Assembly (NCBI GenBank): GCA_021805205.1
Contig: JAJZFV010000002.1
Span: forward strand, 1 to 64,000
Source of the DNA: Actinomycetes bacterium
Lineage (GTDB): Bacteria; Actinomycetota; Acidimicrobiia; Acidimicrobiales; Acidimicrobiaceae
Direction of reading: 5' to 3'
DNA: 64,000 bases
Shown here one piece after another: positions 18,272 through 29,108 of this stretch. Positions within the stretch are counted from its first letter, which is position 1, and every line of letters begins with the position of its first letter. The notes beneath the pieces were generated by a model. The model was not told the DNA's origin. It ran no database searches and saw only the letters and a program-made list of their open reading frames with translations. The translations under genes were made by a program, and so were the position numbers.

Positions 18272-18967
18272 CTAACGCTCGATTCGATCGATCTTAGGCT
18301 CACCGGTGTAGGTTACTTTTCCATTGGTTAGAGTGATCATCTGGTCAGCGATCGCCACGAGCTCTGGTGAGTGCGTTGCGATTAGCACAGCCACCTTTTG
18401 GGCGCGTGCCTCTTTCAATAGCTCCACCAAGGCCGTCTTACCCGCGCTATCTAGACCGACGTAGGGTTCATCCAGTAAAAGGATCTTGAACGATCGTGCC
18501 AAAGCCATTGAAAGTGCGACCTTTTGACGTTGCCCTCTAGAAAATCCCCTCGGCAGACGTTCGGAGAGGTACGAGATCTCAAACTTTTCCAGCAGTTCGT
18601 TGAGTCGCTCTTCCGAGTCCTCAATGCCCGATAGCCGCGCAGAAAATGTGAGATGCTCAAAGACAGTTAGATCCGCATACAAAGAAGGCTCATCGAAGGC
18701 TACCGAGGTGACGATACGTGCCTCTCTTGATCCTGCTTTGGCACCAAAGAGCAAGATATTTCCCGAGTCGGGTTTTACCAGTCCACAGATCGCCTTAATC
18801 AATGTGGACTTACCAGCACCATTACTTCCGACGAGCACGGTAATAGATCCCTGGGATACTTTGAACGAGACCTTGTCAAGGATCGTTCCCCCGTCATATT
18901 TTTTGACAACATCCGTTACAGTGATCGCAGACGAGGTACTTTTCTTTGAATCGTTAGCCACTTTCAA
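18272..18967 (-). CDS. ABC transporter ATP-binding protein
   Basis: A 231-residue nucleotide-binding subunit. Walker A is GSNGAGKSTLIKAICGL near residue 48, Walker B LLLDEPYVGLD near 161, and the H-switch ATHS near 197. The ABC signature is unusual: GFSRGQRQ in place of LSGGQ. This form is common in CcmA-type exporters. It follows its likely membrane partner (18977-20548) by 9 bp, and that gene starts right behind ilvC, so the pair is in the ilvBNC transcript. The transport substrate is unknown; no binding protein is encoded, which favours export. Confidence 0.88.
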   Translation of the reverse strand: MKVANDSKKSTSSAITVTDVVKKYDGGTILDKVSFKVSQGSITVLVGSNGAGKSTLIKAICGLVKPDSGNILLFGAKAGSREARIVTSVAFDEPSLYADLTVFEHLTFSARLSGIEDSEERLNELLEKFEISYLSERLPRGFSRGQRQKVALSMALARSFKILLLDEPYVGLDSAGKTALVELLKEARAQKVAVLIATHSPELVAIADQMITLTNGKVTYTGEPKIDRIER

Positions 18968-18976
18968 GCCTTCTTG

Positions 18977-20548
18977 TTACTCTGCTCGCACTACGCGGCC
19001 GTTGGAAATATAGGCCCAAATTGCAAGGGGGACAACCAGCAAAAATGATGAGGTCGAGATTGCTTCGCTATATGGAACCTGGAGGTGCGCAATTGCATTC
19101 TTGGTATTGATTACTGCAATAATCCAACTGTTAGCAAATATCACGGGCAACGCATCTACGAGATAGGCAAATGCTGCAGCCTCTGGAACCATCGAGATCA
19201 TCGAAACCGAGGAACCCTTCGAGCCCCTATAGTGTGCAAATCCACCAGCGAATGTAGCAGATATTGCCATGACCGCAATGATTGGAGCCGATACCTCAAC
19301 TGCAACCATATTTGTTGCTGCAAAAATTATGAGGTTGACAACACTCGAGAGTACTACAAGAGCTACCGCTGGAAAGAGCAATGACCTCGACAACAGCCAT
19401 CCATCTTCAACTGGATAGTTGATGAATTGATTGGGATGATCAACAAGTGAACCAACGGTATCACTCATCTCAAGGCCCGCGAGAACTACAAATGGGAGGG
19501 CAATTAATCCATCGACCGTCGCTCTAGCGATAGATAGATCGATGGCATATACCGAGATGGTAACGGTAAGAACTAATCGAATATAGCGTCGCAAACGCCA
19601 GTTGTAAAAGTTAGAAAACGAAAGATACGTAGCGCTTCTACGGGGACGCATCGTCAGATTCATAAGAATTTGTGGCAAGCGCCTTGGGGTATAACCGCCG
19701 TCACCGAGTGCCCGCGAGAGCGAGATAACGCCTCGAATGTCCCGTAACGCAACAGCGAAGCGAAGCTTGGAAATCAACTCCGATCGTCTCTCGATGGGCT
19801 CCAGTTCGAAGCGAGCGACGAGCAAAAAACCTGCTGCTACAGTAGCTAGTGCAAAAATGGGTATCACTAATGCTTCGGAGGGATAGCGACCTACCGCAAA
19901 TAATGATACTCCGCCAAGGTTTGCGATAGCGGAGACGTTGCTAGTCACCGTGAAAAGGTAAGTTCCAATAGCAGCCGCGATCGAAACCAGGTAGACAAAC
20001 TCGGGGCGAATTCTGGTTAGGTTTCCAACTATCGATGCGCCTATGTAGATATTGGAGGCTGTAAAGGCAATTATCGCCATCGCTACTGCCGGAAGAAGTT
20101 TGTATCCATTGTTTAGATGGTAAAGAAGGGCTCCAATCACTATCCCAACCAAAATTGAGACATAACTTCTAAGGAAGACGAGCTTGAGATACTTACGTCG
20201 TAGCAGCTCAGGATGATCGGTACCGGAGAGAAACACAAGCCGCATCTCGGAGCGAAATACTGTAATCGGACCACCCTTTGCCCCCGCGGATAAGCCCACG
20301 CTCAATGCCGCGGTATAGATAAGCAGAGTTATGGTAGGGATGTACCGAATAAATGAGGATGTAAAGGGCTTATCGATCTTTATCAATACACTTGAGTTGG
20401 TTATCAAATCAACGATGATACCGACAATAGCAACGATAAAGTAGCCCTTCACGACCACAGTCAACTTGTCATTTACGTCAAAAAAGTGCGCCCTGCGCGC
20501 CGAGTTGATCTCTTTCGCAACAGAGCGCACCGTTGTTTCAAAGTTCAA
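18977..20548 (-). CDS. Large polytopic membrane protein, putative ABC permease
   Basis: A 523-residue protein with about twelve hydrophobic segments, beginning near residue 33 (VVKGYFIVAIVGIIVDLIT) and ending near 510. A hydrophilic stretch at about 245-320 carries many Arg residues (RRLPQILMNLTMRPRRSATY). No catalytic motif is seen. It resembles the DUF6297-type membrane proteins that actinobacteria encode next to an ABC ATPase (from memory; a search would settle it). The start is TTG 20548, immediately after the TAA of ilvC (TAATTG), so translation must be coupled to ilvC. Confidence 0.75.
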   Translation of the reverse strand: MNFETTVRSVAKEINSARRAHFFDVNDKLTVVVKGYFIVAIVGIIVDLITNSSVLIKIDKPFTSSFIRYIPTITLLIYTAALSVGLSAGAKGGPITVFRSEMRLVFLSGTDHPELLRRKYLKLVFLRSYVSILVGIVIGALLYHLNNGYKLLPAVAMAIIAFTASNIYIGASIVGNLTRIRPEFVYLVSIAAAIGTYLFTVTSNVSAIANLGGVSLFAVGRYPSEALVIPIFALATVAAGFLLVARFELEPIERRSELISKLRFAVALRDIRGVISLSRALGDGGYTPRRLPQILMNLTMRPRRSATYLSFSNFYNWRLRRYIRLVLTVTISVYAIDLSIARATVDGLIALPFVVLAGLEMSDTVGSLVDHPNQFINYPVEDGWLLSRSLLFPAVALVVLSSVVNLIIFAATNMVAVEVSAPIIAVMAISATFAGGFAHYRGSKGSSVSMISMVPEAAAFAYLVDALPVIFANSWIIAVINTKNAIAHLQVPYSEAISTSSFLLVVPLAIWAYISNGRVVRAE

Positions 20549-22160
<1,612 letters not shown>

Positions 22161-22162
22161 CG

Positions 22163-23884
22163 CTATCGTCCCTCGAACATCGGTCCCAAGACCACTTCAT
22201 CGTTAGTTGCTCCAGACGGAACCATTGGAAATACCTTTTCACGCCAGTCGGTTCTAAACTCAATCACGACAGATCGATCGTTGATTTGGTTTGCCTTTTC
22301 AATAGTTGGGATAACATCCTCGGGAGTCTCGACCCGAAATGCAACGCAACCCATCGCTTCAGCCCACTTGACGTAGTCAGGAAGGTCAGGAGAGAGGTAA
22401 ACCTCGGAGTACCGCTGCTCATAGAACATCTCTTGCCACTGACGCACCATACCAAGATAGGCGTTGTTAAGCAGGGCGATCTTCACAGGGATTCGCTCAG
22501 CCGAAGCAGTCACTAACTCCTGAGCCGTCATCTGAAAACACCCATCCCCGTCGACGGCCCAAACCATCTTGTCCGGACGACCGACTTTGGCGCCAATGGC
22601 TGCTGGAATTGCAAAGCCCATGGTTCCAAGGCCACCGGAGTTGATCCAAGTATTAGCGTCGTTGAAGTGCCAGTACTGCGATCCCCACATCTGATGCTGT
22701 CCAACGCCAGAGGCCAAAATGGTGCCCTCGGGCGCCAACTTCGAGAGGCACTCGACGACGTATTGAGGCTTGAGCGATCCGTCCTTTGGATCCTCTTCAT
22801 AGCGAAGCGGGAACTGCTCTTGCCAGCTCTTTAGCTGATCATGCCACTCTTGAGTGATCGAAAAGGCCATCTCTCCAACCTCGCCCTTGTCGAGGGCCTC
22901 GATCAACTCTTCAATTACTAGCTTCACGTCACCGACTATCGGAACATCAGCCCTACGTACCTTACCGAGCTCAGCTGGATCGATGTCAACGTGAATAATC
23001 TTTGCATCAGGCGCAAAGCCCGATACTTTACCGGTAACGCGATCGTCGAAGCGTGCTCCGAGGGTGATCAGGAGATCTGACTTTTGCATAGCGGTAATTG
23101 CAGTGTAGGTTCCATGCATGCCTGGCATACCGAGGCACAGCGGATGGTCGTCCGGGAAGGCGCCGCGCCCCATGAGTGTAGTCACAACCGGCATATTGCA
23201 CTTATCAACGAGTACTTTAAGTGCCTCAGACCCGCCAGATCGAATGACCCCACCGCCTATGTAAAAGACAGGTCTCTTCGCCTCTTTGATCAACTTGGCG
23301 GCAGCTGCAATCGACCTCGGATGCCCCTTCGTGTTGGGCTTATAACCAGGAAGGTCAACGCTCTCTGGCCAATACCAATCCATCATCTGGTTGGAGACGT
23401 CCTTGGGGAGATCGATCAAGACCGGTCCGGGGCGCCCTGTAGTTGCAACATGGAACGCCTCTTTCACCACCTGAGGAATCTCTGAAGCATCCTTGATTAG
23501 CCAATTGTGCTTGGTAATACTCATGGTAATTCCGGTGGTATCGGCCTCTTGGAAGGCATCGGTGCCGATCGAAGTAGTCGCAACTTGGCCAGTAATTACC
23601 ACGATCGGAATCGAGTCCATATAGGCGTCGGCAAGCGCCGTTACTATGTTCGTGGCGGCGGGACCTGAGGTAACGATAGCAACCCCAGGCTTATTAGTAG
23701 CCTGGGCATATCCCTCCGCCATGTGGCCTGCGCCTTGCTCGTGCCGCACCAAGATGTGACGGATTGGTGAATCAATAATTGGATCGTAGACAGGCAAGAT
23801 AGCACCGCCAGGCAATCCGAAAACTACATCCACGCCTTGCATCTCGAGGCTTTTGACCAATGCTTGCGCGCCCGTAATCCTCAT
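22163..23884 (-). CDS. ilvB: Acetolactate synthase, catalytic subunit
   Basis: TPP- and FAD-dependent enzyme forming acetolactate or 2-aceto-2-hydroxybutyrate. I place the start at ATG 23884 (MRITGAQALVKSLEM, with TTAGGAG upstream), giving 573 residues. The frame is open for 29 more codons, but these lie in the attenuator. Domains: N-terminal TPP domain with VFGLPGGAILPVYD and the catalytic Glu in RHEQGAGHMAEGYA; middle domain; and the C-terminal TPP-binding domain with GDGCFQMTAQELVTAS and NNAYLGMVRQWQ. First gene of the ilvBNC operon, controlled by a leader peptide and terminator at 23934-24041. Confidence 0.95.
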   Translation of the reverse strand: MRITGAQALVKSLEMQGVDVVFGLPGGAILPVYDPIIDSPIRHILVRHEQGAGHMAEGYAQATNKPGVAIVTSGPAATNIVTALADAYMDSIPIVVITGQVATTSIGTDAFQEADTTGITMSITKHNWLIKDASEIPQVVKEAFHVATTGRPGPVLIDLPKDVSNQMMDWYWPESVDLPGYKPNTKGHPRSIAAAAKLIKEAKRPVFYIGGGVIRSGGSEALKVLVDKCNMPVVTTLMGRGAFPDDHPLCLGMPGMHGTYTAITAMQKSDLLITLGARFDDRVTGKVSGFAPDAKIIHVDIDPAELGKVRRADVPIVGDVKLVIEELIEALDKGEVGEMAFSITQEWHDQLKSWQEQFPLRYEEDPKDGSLKPQYVVECLSKLAPEGTILASGVGQHQMWGSQYWHFNDANTWINSGGLGTMGFAIPAAIGAKVGRPDKMVWAVDGDGCFQMTAQELVTASAERIPVKIALLNNAYLGMVRQWQEMFYEQRYSEVYLSPDLPDYVKWAEAMGCVAFRVETPEDVIPTIEKANQINDRSVVIEFRTDWREKVFPMVPSGATNDEVVLGPMFEGR

Positions 23885-23933
23885 GTGAGCCACTCCTAAA
23901 CAATTGAAATTGCTTTTCGATTGTCGTAATATA

Positions 23934-23958
23934 CAAAAAAACCTCCCAAATGGGAGGT
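23934..23958 (-). terminator. Attenuator terminator upstream of ilvB
   Basis: On the minus strand ACCTCCCA pairs perfectly with TGGGAGGT around a TT loop, then TTTTTTT. It ends about 50 bp before the ilvB ATG. Confidence 0.88.
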
Positions 23959-23962
23959 ACAT

Positions 23963-23997
23963 GTAGCGCACTCGAGAGAATCCTCTCGAGGCGCTAC
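23963..23997 (-). promoter_or_regulatory. Leader hairpin 1 of the ilvB attenuator
   Basis: GTAGCGC pairs with GCGCTAC and CTCGAGAG with CTCTCGAG around a GATT loop, a stem of about 15 bp with one mismatch. It begins at the stop codon of the leader peptide, so a translating ribosome would open it. Confidence 0.75.
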
Positions 23998-24041
23998 ATT
24001 ACAACTAGTACTACGACAATGGTCGAGACAAAACTTTTCAC
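23994..24041 (-). CDS. ilvB leader peptide (15 residues)
   Basis: A small frame from GTG 24041 to TAG 23994 encoding MKSFVSTIVVVLVVM. Eight of the last nine residues are Ile, Val, Leu or Met, with the run ATT GTC GTA GTA CTA GTT GTA. This is a typical branched-chain leader that senses valine, isoleucine and leucine together. With the promoter at 24049-24077 the GTG would be at +1, so the leader mRNA appears to be leaderless; only a cramped GAAGG is present upstream. Confidence 0.87.
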   Translation of the reverse strand: MKSFVSTIVVVLVVM

Positions 24042-24048
24042 ACCTTCA

Positions 24049-24077
24049 ACAATAATTGACTTTGACCGCTATTGCAA
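24049..24077 (-). promoter_or_regulatory. Promoter of the ilvBNC leader
   Basis: TTGCAA (24077-24072), a 17-bp spacer and TATTGT (24054-24049) on the minus strand. Seven bases separate the -10 box from the GTG of the leader peptide, so transcription and translation would begin at the same base. The promoter lies just beyond the end of ilvD. Confidence 0.6.
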
Positions 24078-24096
24078 TCGCCAACCATATAGAAGA

Positions 24097-25776
24097 CTAA
24101 AAAGCATTGGTAACGGCGCCGATTTCGGCTCCTTGAACTAGCTTTGCGTACTTAGCCAAGACGCCAGATCCATAGCGAGGTGCCGGAGTCTTAACTTCAG
24201 ATAGGCGCTTTGCAATCTCTTCTGGATCGACGTGGAGATCGATCGACTTATCACGGACGTCAATGGTGATTCGATCACCATCGCGCACTGCCGCGATTGG
24301 ACCCAAATCAACCGCCTCTGGGGCAACGTGGCCGATTGAAAATCCGTGGGTTCCACCCGAGAAGCGACCATCGGTGACCAATGCGCAGTCGCTACCGCGG
24401 CCAGCACCCTTCATGGCACCAGTGACCGCTAACATCTCGCGCATACCTGGGCCGCCCTTTGGACCTTCGTAGCGGATGACCACGACGGTATTTGGCTGAA
24501 TCTCACCCGCCAGAATTGCATCAAGTGCCTTCTCTTCTCCATCAAAGACCCTTGCAGTTCCATCAAATGAGTACTGATCGATTCCAGCCACCTTGACTAC
24601 GGCACCCTTAGGGGCTAGCGAACCGCGTAGTACCGCAATTCCACCTATCTCATGAATTGGAGCGGAAAGTGGATGGATTACATCGCCGTCTGGCTTCGGA
24701 GGATTGATCAATGCCAAGTTCTCAGCCACGGTCTTACCAGTAACAGTCATGCAATCACCGTCGATCAAACCAGCCTCTAGAAGGTGAGCCATGACCACAG
24801 GGACACCACCGATGCGATCTACATCGCTCATATGGTACTTACCGTGAGGCTTGGTATCTGCTAGGTGTGGGGTGCGAGCCGCAACGCGGTTGAAGTCGTC
24901 GAGGTCAAGCTCAACGTGAGCCTCATGGGCGATCGCAAGTAGGTGAAGCACTGCATTGGTCGAGCCACCGAGAGCCATAACTACAGCAATTGCATTTTCA
25001 AATGCCGCCTTGGTCAAGATCTGGCGTGGACGGATCCCTAATTCAAGGAGCTTCATGACAGCCTGGCCCGACTGGAAGGCATAATCCATACGGCGAACGT
25101 CAACTGCCGGAGCAGATGACGATCCTGGAAGGGCCATGCCTAATGCTTCAGCAGCAGAAGCCATGGTGTTAGCAGTAAACATGCCTGCACATGATCCAAT
25201 CGTTGGGCAAGCCTCACGCTCGATTAGCGCTAGTTCTTCGTCGGTTAACGTGCCAGCCGCTCTCGCACCGACGGCTTCGAAGACCGAAACGATGTCGATA
25301 GCTTCGCCACGATGATGGCCGGGCATAATCGACCCGCCGTAGAGAAACACAGCTGGCAGATCGAGGCGTGCGGCTGCCATCAGCATTCCGGGAAGGCTCT
25401 TATCGCAACCAGCTAATGCAACGAGACCATCGAAGCGCTCGGCGTGCATAACCGTCTCAACACTGTCTGCGATCACTTCACGCGATACCAAGCTTGCGTG
25501 CATTCCCTCATGCCCCATCGAGATTCCATCGGAGACTGCGATTGTATTGAACTCCAATGGAAATCCGCCACCGGCAAATACCCCCTCTTTGGACTTCTTA
25601 GCTAGTACATCGAGTGGCATATTGCATGGGGTGACCTCATTCCATGAAGAGGCAACACCGATTTGGGACTTATTCCAATCGCCATCGTTCATTCCAACCG
25701 CACGCAACATTGCCCGTGCAGGGGCGCGACGAAAACCATCAGTTACGTCGCTCGATCGAGGTTTCATATTAGACAC
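24097..25776 (-). CDS. ilvD: Dihydroxy-acid dehydratase
   Basis: Fe-S enzyme that dehydrates dihydroxy acids to the 2-oxo precursors of valine and isoleucine (and via oxoisovalerate, leucine). The 559 residues include the cluster cysteines in [12 protein letters not shown] near 124 and [17 protein letters not shown] near 190, plus [19 protein letters not shown] near 470 with the catalytic Ser. The gene follows gatB by 33 bp on the same strand, so it may be read from the gat transcript; no leader peptide is present in front of it. The ilvB promoter begins 20 bp after it. Confidence 0.96.
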   Translation of the reverse strand: MSNMKPRSSDVTDGFRRAPARAMLRAVGMNDGDWNKSQIGVASSWNEVTPCNMPLDVLAKKSKEGVFAGGGFPLEFNTIAVSDGISMGHEGMHASLVSREVIADSVETVMHAERFDGLVALAGCDKSLPGMLMAAARLDLPAVFLYGGSIMPGHHRGEAIDIVSVFEAVGARAAGTLTDEELALIEREACPTIGSCAGMFTANTMASAAEALGMALPGSSSAPAVDVRRMDYAFQSGQAVMKLLELGIRPRQILTKAAFENAIAVVMALGGSTNAVLHLLAIAHEAHVELDLDDFNRVAARTPHLADTKPHGKYHMSDVDRIGGVPVVMAHLLEAGLIDGDCMTVTGKTVAENLALINPPKPDGDVIHPLSAPIHEIGGIAVLRGSLAPKGAVVKVAGIDQYSFDGTARVFDGEEKALDAILAGEIQPNTVVVIRYEGPKGGPGMREMLAVTGAMKGAGRGSDCALVTDGRFSGGTHGFSIGHVAPEAVDLGPIAAVRDGDRITIDVRDKSIDLHVDPEEIAKRLSEVKTPAPRYGSGVLAKYAKLVQGAEIGAVTNAF

Positions 25777-25809
25777 GCGAAACTCCTTATTAAAAAATTA
25801 CCGACAGGG

Positions 25810-27273
25810 CTACCCTTGCAGTTGGCTACGTCGATCGTTCAAAGATTTTGATACCAATTTACCATTTGCCTTACCACCGGACTTCTTCATTGCTTTACCT
25901 ATAAAGAATCCGGCCAACTGATCCTCACCACTTACATAGCGCTCCCACTCACTTGGAGATTCTGAGATGATCTCGTCAACCAACTGATCCATCTCACCGC
26001 TAGAGGCCGCGACAAAGCCAAGCTCCGCAATCAATGCCGAAACGTCAACTCCACCATCTTCGACAACTCGTGCCAAGACAGTCTTTGATTGGGTTGGAGT
26101 CAGCTCCCCAATTGACTCTTTAACTAAAACTTCGAGAATCTTGTGACTCGGGACAACATAAGAACTATCGAGGTTAGTTATAAGTCCTGCCACTTCATTT
26201 GCGCATCGAGCCAACGACAATTTGGCGGGAACTTTTCTGTCGATTCCTGCGAGAATTAACTCATCAAGGCCAAAGTTGATCGCGGTTTGAATCTGTTCAA
26301 TCTCGGATTTAGTAGGAGTGCCACCTATTAGCTCTACTAGAGTTGCGCGCCTCTTCGGTGGAAGTGTTCCCAAGTTAGCCTTGATCGCTTCGATCTCCTC
26401 TGTCGTTGGATCTAGCGGAGAGAGATCGGGCTCCGGGAAGTAGCGGTAGTCATAAGCCTCCTCCTTGGAACGTAGAGACGATGTGCGACCAAGATCCTCA
26501 TTCCAGTGACGAGTCTCTTGAGTAACCTTGCCACCCTCTTCGACGATCTCCATCTGCCTCCGAGCCTCGTAGGTAATAGCACGTACTAGAGAACGTAGCG
26601 AATTTAGGTTTTTAATCTCGCAACGAGTTCCGAGTTCGTCGGTTCCAACTTGTCTAACCGACACGTTGGCGTCCACACGAAGAGAGCCCTCTTCCATCTT
26701 TCCATCGGTAGCGCCGGTGGCAACGAGAATTGAGCGGAGCTCGCTCACATACTCTCGCGCCTCCTCGCCACTTACCATGTCAGGTGCCGAGACGATCTCG
26801 ACTAGCGGAATACCGGAGCGGTTGTAGTCAACTAGCGAATAGTCGGCGCCAGTAATGCGTCCACTTGTTCCAATGTGAGTGCTCTTGCCAGTATCTTCCT
26901 CGATATGAGCCCTTACGATATTTACTATCTTGCCCGTTATCGGCAGCTCAATGTAGCCGTTGATGCAGGTGGGTTCATCGTACTGCGTTACCTGATAGTC
27001 CTTTGGCATATCGGGGTAGAAGTAGTTCTTGCGGTGAAATACCGAATGCTTGATCTCACAGTTTAATGCAGTTCCGATACGCATCGCATATTCAACTGCT
27101 TTTCGATTTACAACCGGCAAGGATCCAGGCAAACCAAGGCACACCGGGCATATGTTGGTGTTTGGCTCGGCACCAAATTGATTTGCACAACCACAAAATA
27201 ACTTAGTCTTGGTTCGAAGTTCCGTGTGAACCTCAAGTCCTACCGTGATTAAGTACTTATCTTTCAAAGACAT
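25810..27273 (-). CDS. gatB: Asp/Glu-tRNA amidotransferase subunit B
   Basis: Kinase-like subunit that phosphorylates and amidates Glu-tRNA(Gln) and/or Asp-tRNA(Asn) using ammonia from GatA. The 487 residues match the family: EVHTELRTKTKLFCGCANQFG near residue 15 (zinc-binding Cys), CPVCLGLPGSLPVVN near 38, the signature DYNRSGIPLVEIVSAPD near 147, and a C-terminal YqeY-like tRNA-binding tail (about 330-487). It lies 11 bp behind gatA. The presence of GatCAB implies that this organism makes Gln-tRNA and/or Asn-tRNA indirectly. Confidence 0.96.
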   Translation of the reverse strand: MSLKDKYLITVGLEVHTELRTKTKLFCGCANQFGAEPNTNICPVCLGLPGSLPVVNRKAVEYAMRIGTALNCEIKHSVFHRKNYFYPDMPKDYQVTQYDEPTCINGYIELPITGKIVNIVRAHIEEDTGKSTHIGTSGRITGADYSLVDYNRSGIPLVEIVSAPDMVSGEEAREYVSELRSILVATGATDGKMEEGSLRVDANVSVRQVGTDELGTRCEIKNLNSLRSLVRAITYEARRQMEIVEEGGKVTQETRHWNEDLGRTSSLRSKEEAYDYRYFPEPDLSPLDPTTEEIEAIKANLGTLPPKRRATLVELIGGTPTKSEIEQIQTAINFGLDELILAGIDRKVPAKLSLARCANEVAGLITNLDSSYVVPSHKILEVLVKESIGELTPTQSKTVLARVVEDGGVDVSALIAELGFVAASSGEMDQLVDEIISESPSEWERYVSGEDQLAGFFIGKAMKKSGGKANGKLVSKSLNDRRSQLQG

Positions 27274-27284
27274 TTAGCACCTCC

Positions 27285-28754
27285 CTACTTTCCGGTACTG
27301 GCCCACTGGGGGACCGGTCGATAATCAGCCGCTGCCTCTAAAGCTGCGGCAACTTTGAACATAACGCCCTCGCCAAACGATGGAGCAAGAACTTGAATGC
27401 CAATAGGAAGTCCGTCCTCGTCGCCAGCGAATGGAACGCTCATGGCTGGGTGTCCAGCCAAGTTGGAAGGGATAGTGCAGACATCAGACATATACATCGA
27501 GAGCGGATCACTCTTCGAATCGAATTCGAAGGCAACCGTCGGTGATGTCGCCGAGATAAGGGCGTCAAATCGTCCATAGGCTGCATCAAAGTCGTTGGCA
27601 ATTAGGGTACGAACCTTTTGCGCCTTTCCATAGAGCGCATCGTAGTAACCAGCCGACAGGGCATAGGTACCGAGCATTATGCGCCTTTTAACCTCGGGAC
27701 CAAATCCTTGGCCTCGAGTAAGTTCATAGGTTTCATTCATATCTTTGCCTTCGACCCGCACCCCATAGCGCACTCCGTCAAAGCGCGCCAAGTTAGAAGA
27801 TGCTTCAGCAGGGGCAATTAGGTAGTAGGCGGTAAGGCCGAACTTTGCCGCTGGCACCGATACCTCTTCTACGATTGCCCCAAGGGCACGAAGAGACTCG
27901 ATAGCTTGATTGAGAGCCCTTTCAACATCGGGAGAGAGACCGTCGAGCATCTCAGTAATGACGCCGATCCTCAGCCCCTTAACCTCTCCATTTAAGGGTT
28001 GATGGCTATAACTTTTACTCGATAGCGAAGTTGAGTCGCGATCGTCGTGGCCCGAAATAACATCTAACACCAAAGAAGAGTCCTCGACGCTTCTAGCAAA
28101 CGGACCGATCTGATCCAGCGAAGAGGCGAAGGCGATCAAGCCGTAACGTGAGACAAGTCCATAGGTAGGCTTCACTCCTACTATGCCACAGAGCGATGCA
28201 GGCTGTCGAATCGATCCGCCGGTATCCGATCCAATTGCAATCGGGGCAAAACGAGCAGCTACGCTAGCTGCACTTCCACCGGAAGATCCCCCTGGCACTC
28301 GCGAGAGGTCGATAGGATTTCTTGTCGGGGAAAAGGCCGAATTTTCAGTCGAAGAGCCCATAGCAAATTCATCGAGGTTGGTCTTGCCGATGGCGATGGC
28401 TCCAGCTGATTCAAGGCGTTCAATCACCGTCGCTGTATATGGCGGAATCCAACCTTTGAGGATCTTAGATGAGCAGGTCGTCTCCACTCCACGATAGGCC
28501 ATATTGTCTTTGAGCGCTACCGGTACCCCTGCCAAGGCGCCGAGTTCTTCGCCTCGAGCCCTCTTTTCGTCAACCGCCTTAGCTCCAGCAAGCGCTCGAT
28601 CTCCCATTTGAGTAACGAATGATCGTACCTCACCCTCGTGATTCGCAATCTGGCTAAGGTGAGCAGATACTACCTCAACCGCGCTAAAAGCACCGGAGCG
28701 AACCCCTGCGGCGATTTGAACCGCACTCATTTCAACAAACTGATGATCACTCAC
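27285..28754 (-). CDS. gatA: Asp/Glu-tRNA amidotransferase subunit A (glutaminase)
   Basis: Amidase-signature enzyme that hydrolyses glutamine and channels ammonia to GatB. The 489 residues show the Ser-cisSer-Lys triad: Lys in VPVALKDNMAYRG near residue 78, and the two serines in RVPGGSSGGSAASVAA near 155 and GSDTGGSIRQPASLCG near 174. GKTNLDEFAMGSSTENSAF near 124 is typical of GatA and not of other amidases. Its start directly abuts the end of gatC, so the C-A-B order is one translation unit. Confidence 0.96.
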   Translation of the reverse strand: MSDHQFVEMSAVQIAAGVRSGAFSAVEVVSAHLSQIANHEGEVRSFVTQMGDRALAGAKAVDEKRARGEELGALAGVPVALKDNMAYRGVETTCSSKILKGWIPPYTATVIERLESAGAIAIGKTNLDEFAMGSSTENSAFSPTRNPIDLSRVPGGSSGGSAASVAARFAPIAIGSDTGGSIRQPASLCGIVGVKPTYGLVSRYGLIAFASSLDQIGPFARSVEDSSLVLDVISGHDDRDSTSLSSKSYSHQPLNGEVKGLRIGVITEMLDGLSPDVERALNQAIESLRALGAIVEEVSVPAAKFGLTAYYLIAPAEASSNLARFDGVRYGVRVEGKDMNETYELTRGQGFGPEVKRRIMLGTYALSAGYYDALYGKAQKVRTLIANDFDAAYGRFDALISATSPTVAFEFDSKSDPLSMYMSDVCTIPSNLAGHPAMSVPFAGDEDGLPIGIQVLAPSFGEGVMFKVAAALEAAADYRPVPQWASTGK

Positions 28755-29063
28755 TTACTCTTCACCCACGATCTTTGGAACTAAAAACATCGAAGCTTGA
28801 GCATCTGGTGCTGAGGCCAGCACCTCTTCGCGATCGAGAGATGGACGAACCTCATCCTCTCGCATGATATTCACAACCGACAAGGTATGGCGCATTGGTG
28901 CCACGCCATCTAAGTCAAGAGAAGAGATATCTTCTGCATGCTTTAGGATCGCTGAAAGTTGCCCCGCATATTGGCTAACTTCACTATCTTCGAGTGCTAA
29001 GCGCGCAAGGTATGCGATATGGCGCGTTGTTTCAATAGAGATATCGTCGTTGGACATGTCCAT
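28755..29063 (-). CDS. gatC: Asp/Glu-tRNA amidotransferase subunit C
   Basis: Small subunit that wraps around GatA and holds the GatAB complex together. The 102 residues contain the family pattern ETTRHIAYLARLALEDSEVSQYAGQLSAILKHAEDISSLDLDGVAPMRH, MREDEVRPSLDREEVLASAPD, and a C-terminal FLVPKIVGEE. Translation may begin at the first or the third codon (both Met). gatA follows without a gap; the hydrolase gene lies 45 bp upstream on the same strand. Confidence 0.93.
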   Translation of the reverse strand: MDMSNDDISIETTRHIAYLARLALEDSEVSQYAGQLSAILKHAEDISSLDLDGVAPMRHTLSVVNIMREDEVRPSLDREEVLASAPDAQASMFLVPKIVGEE

Positions 29064-29108
29064 AGCCTATTTCGACCGCGGACCTATCTAAGCCAAGGCG
29101 ATAGTCTG

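Noticed and set aside
18600-19013. 137-codon plus-strand frame opposite the ABC ATPase gene
   Set aside because: Antisense shadow of a gene with complete Walker motifs.
23885-23971. Longer ilvB reading frame, 29 codons upstream of ATG 23884
   Set aside because: These codons lie in the attenuator hairpins and T-run, have no family match, and ATG 23884 has a good ribosome binding site.
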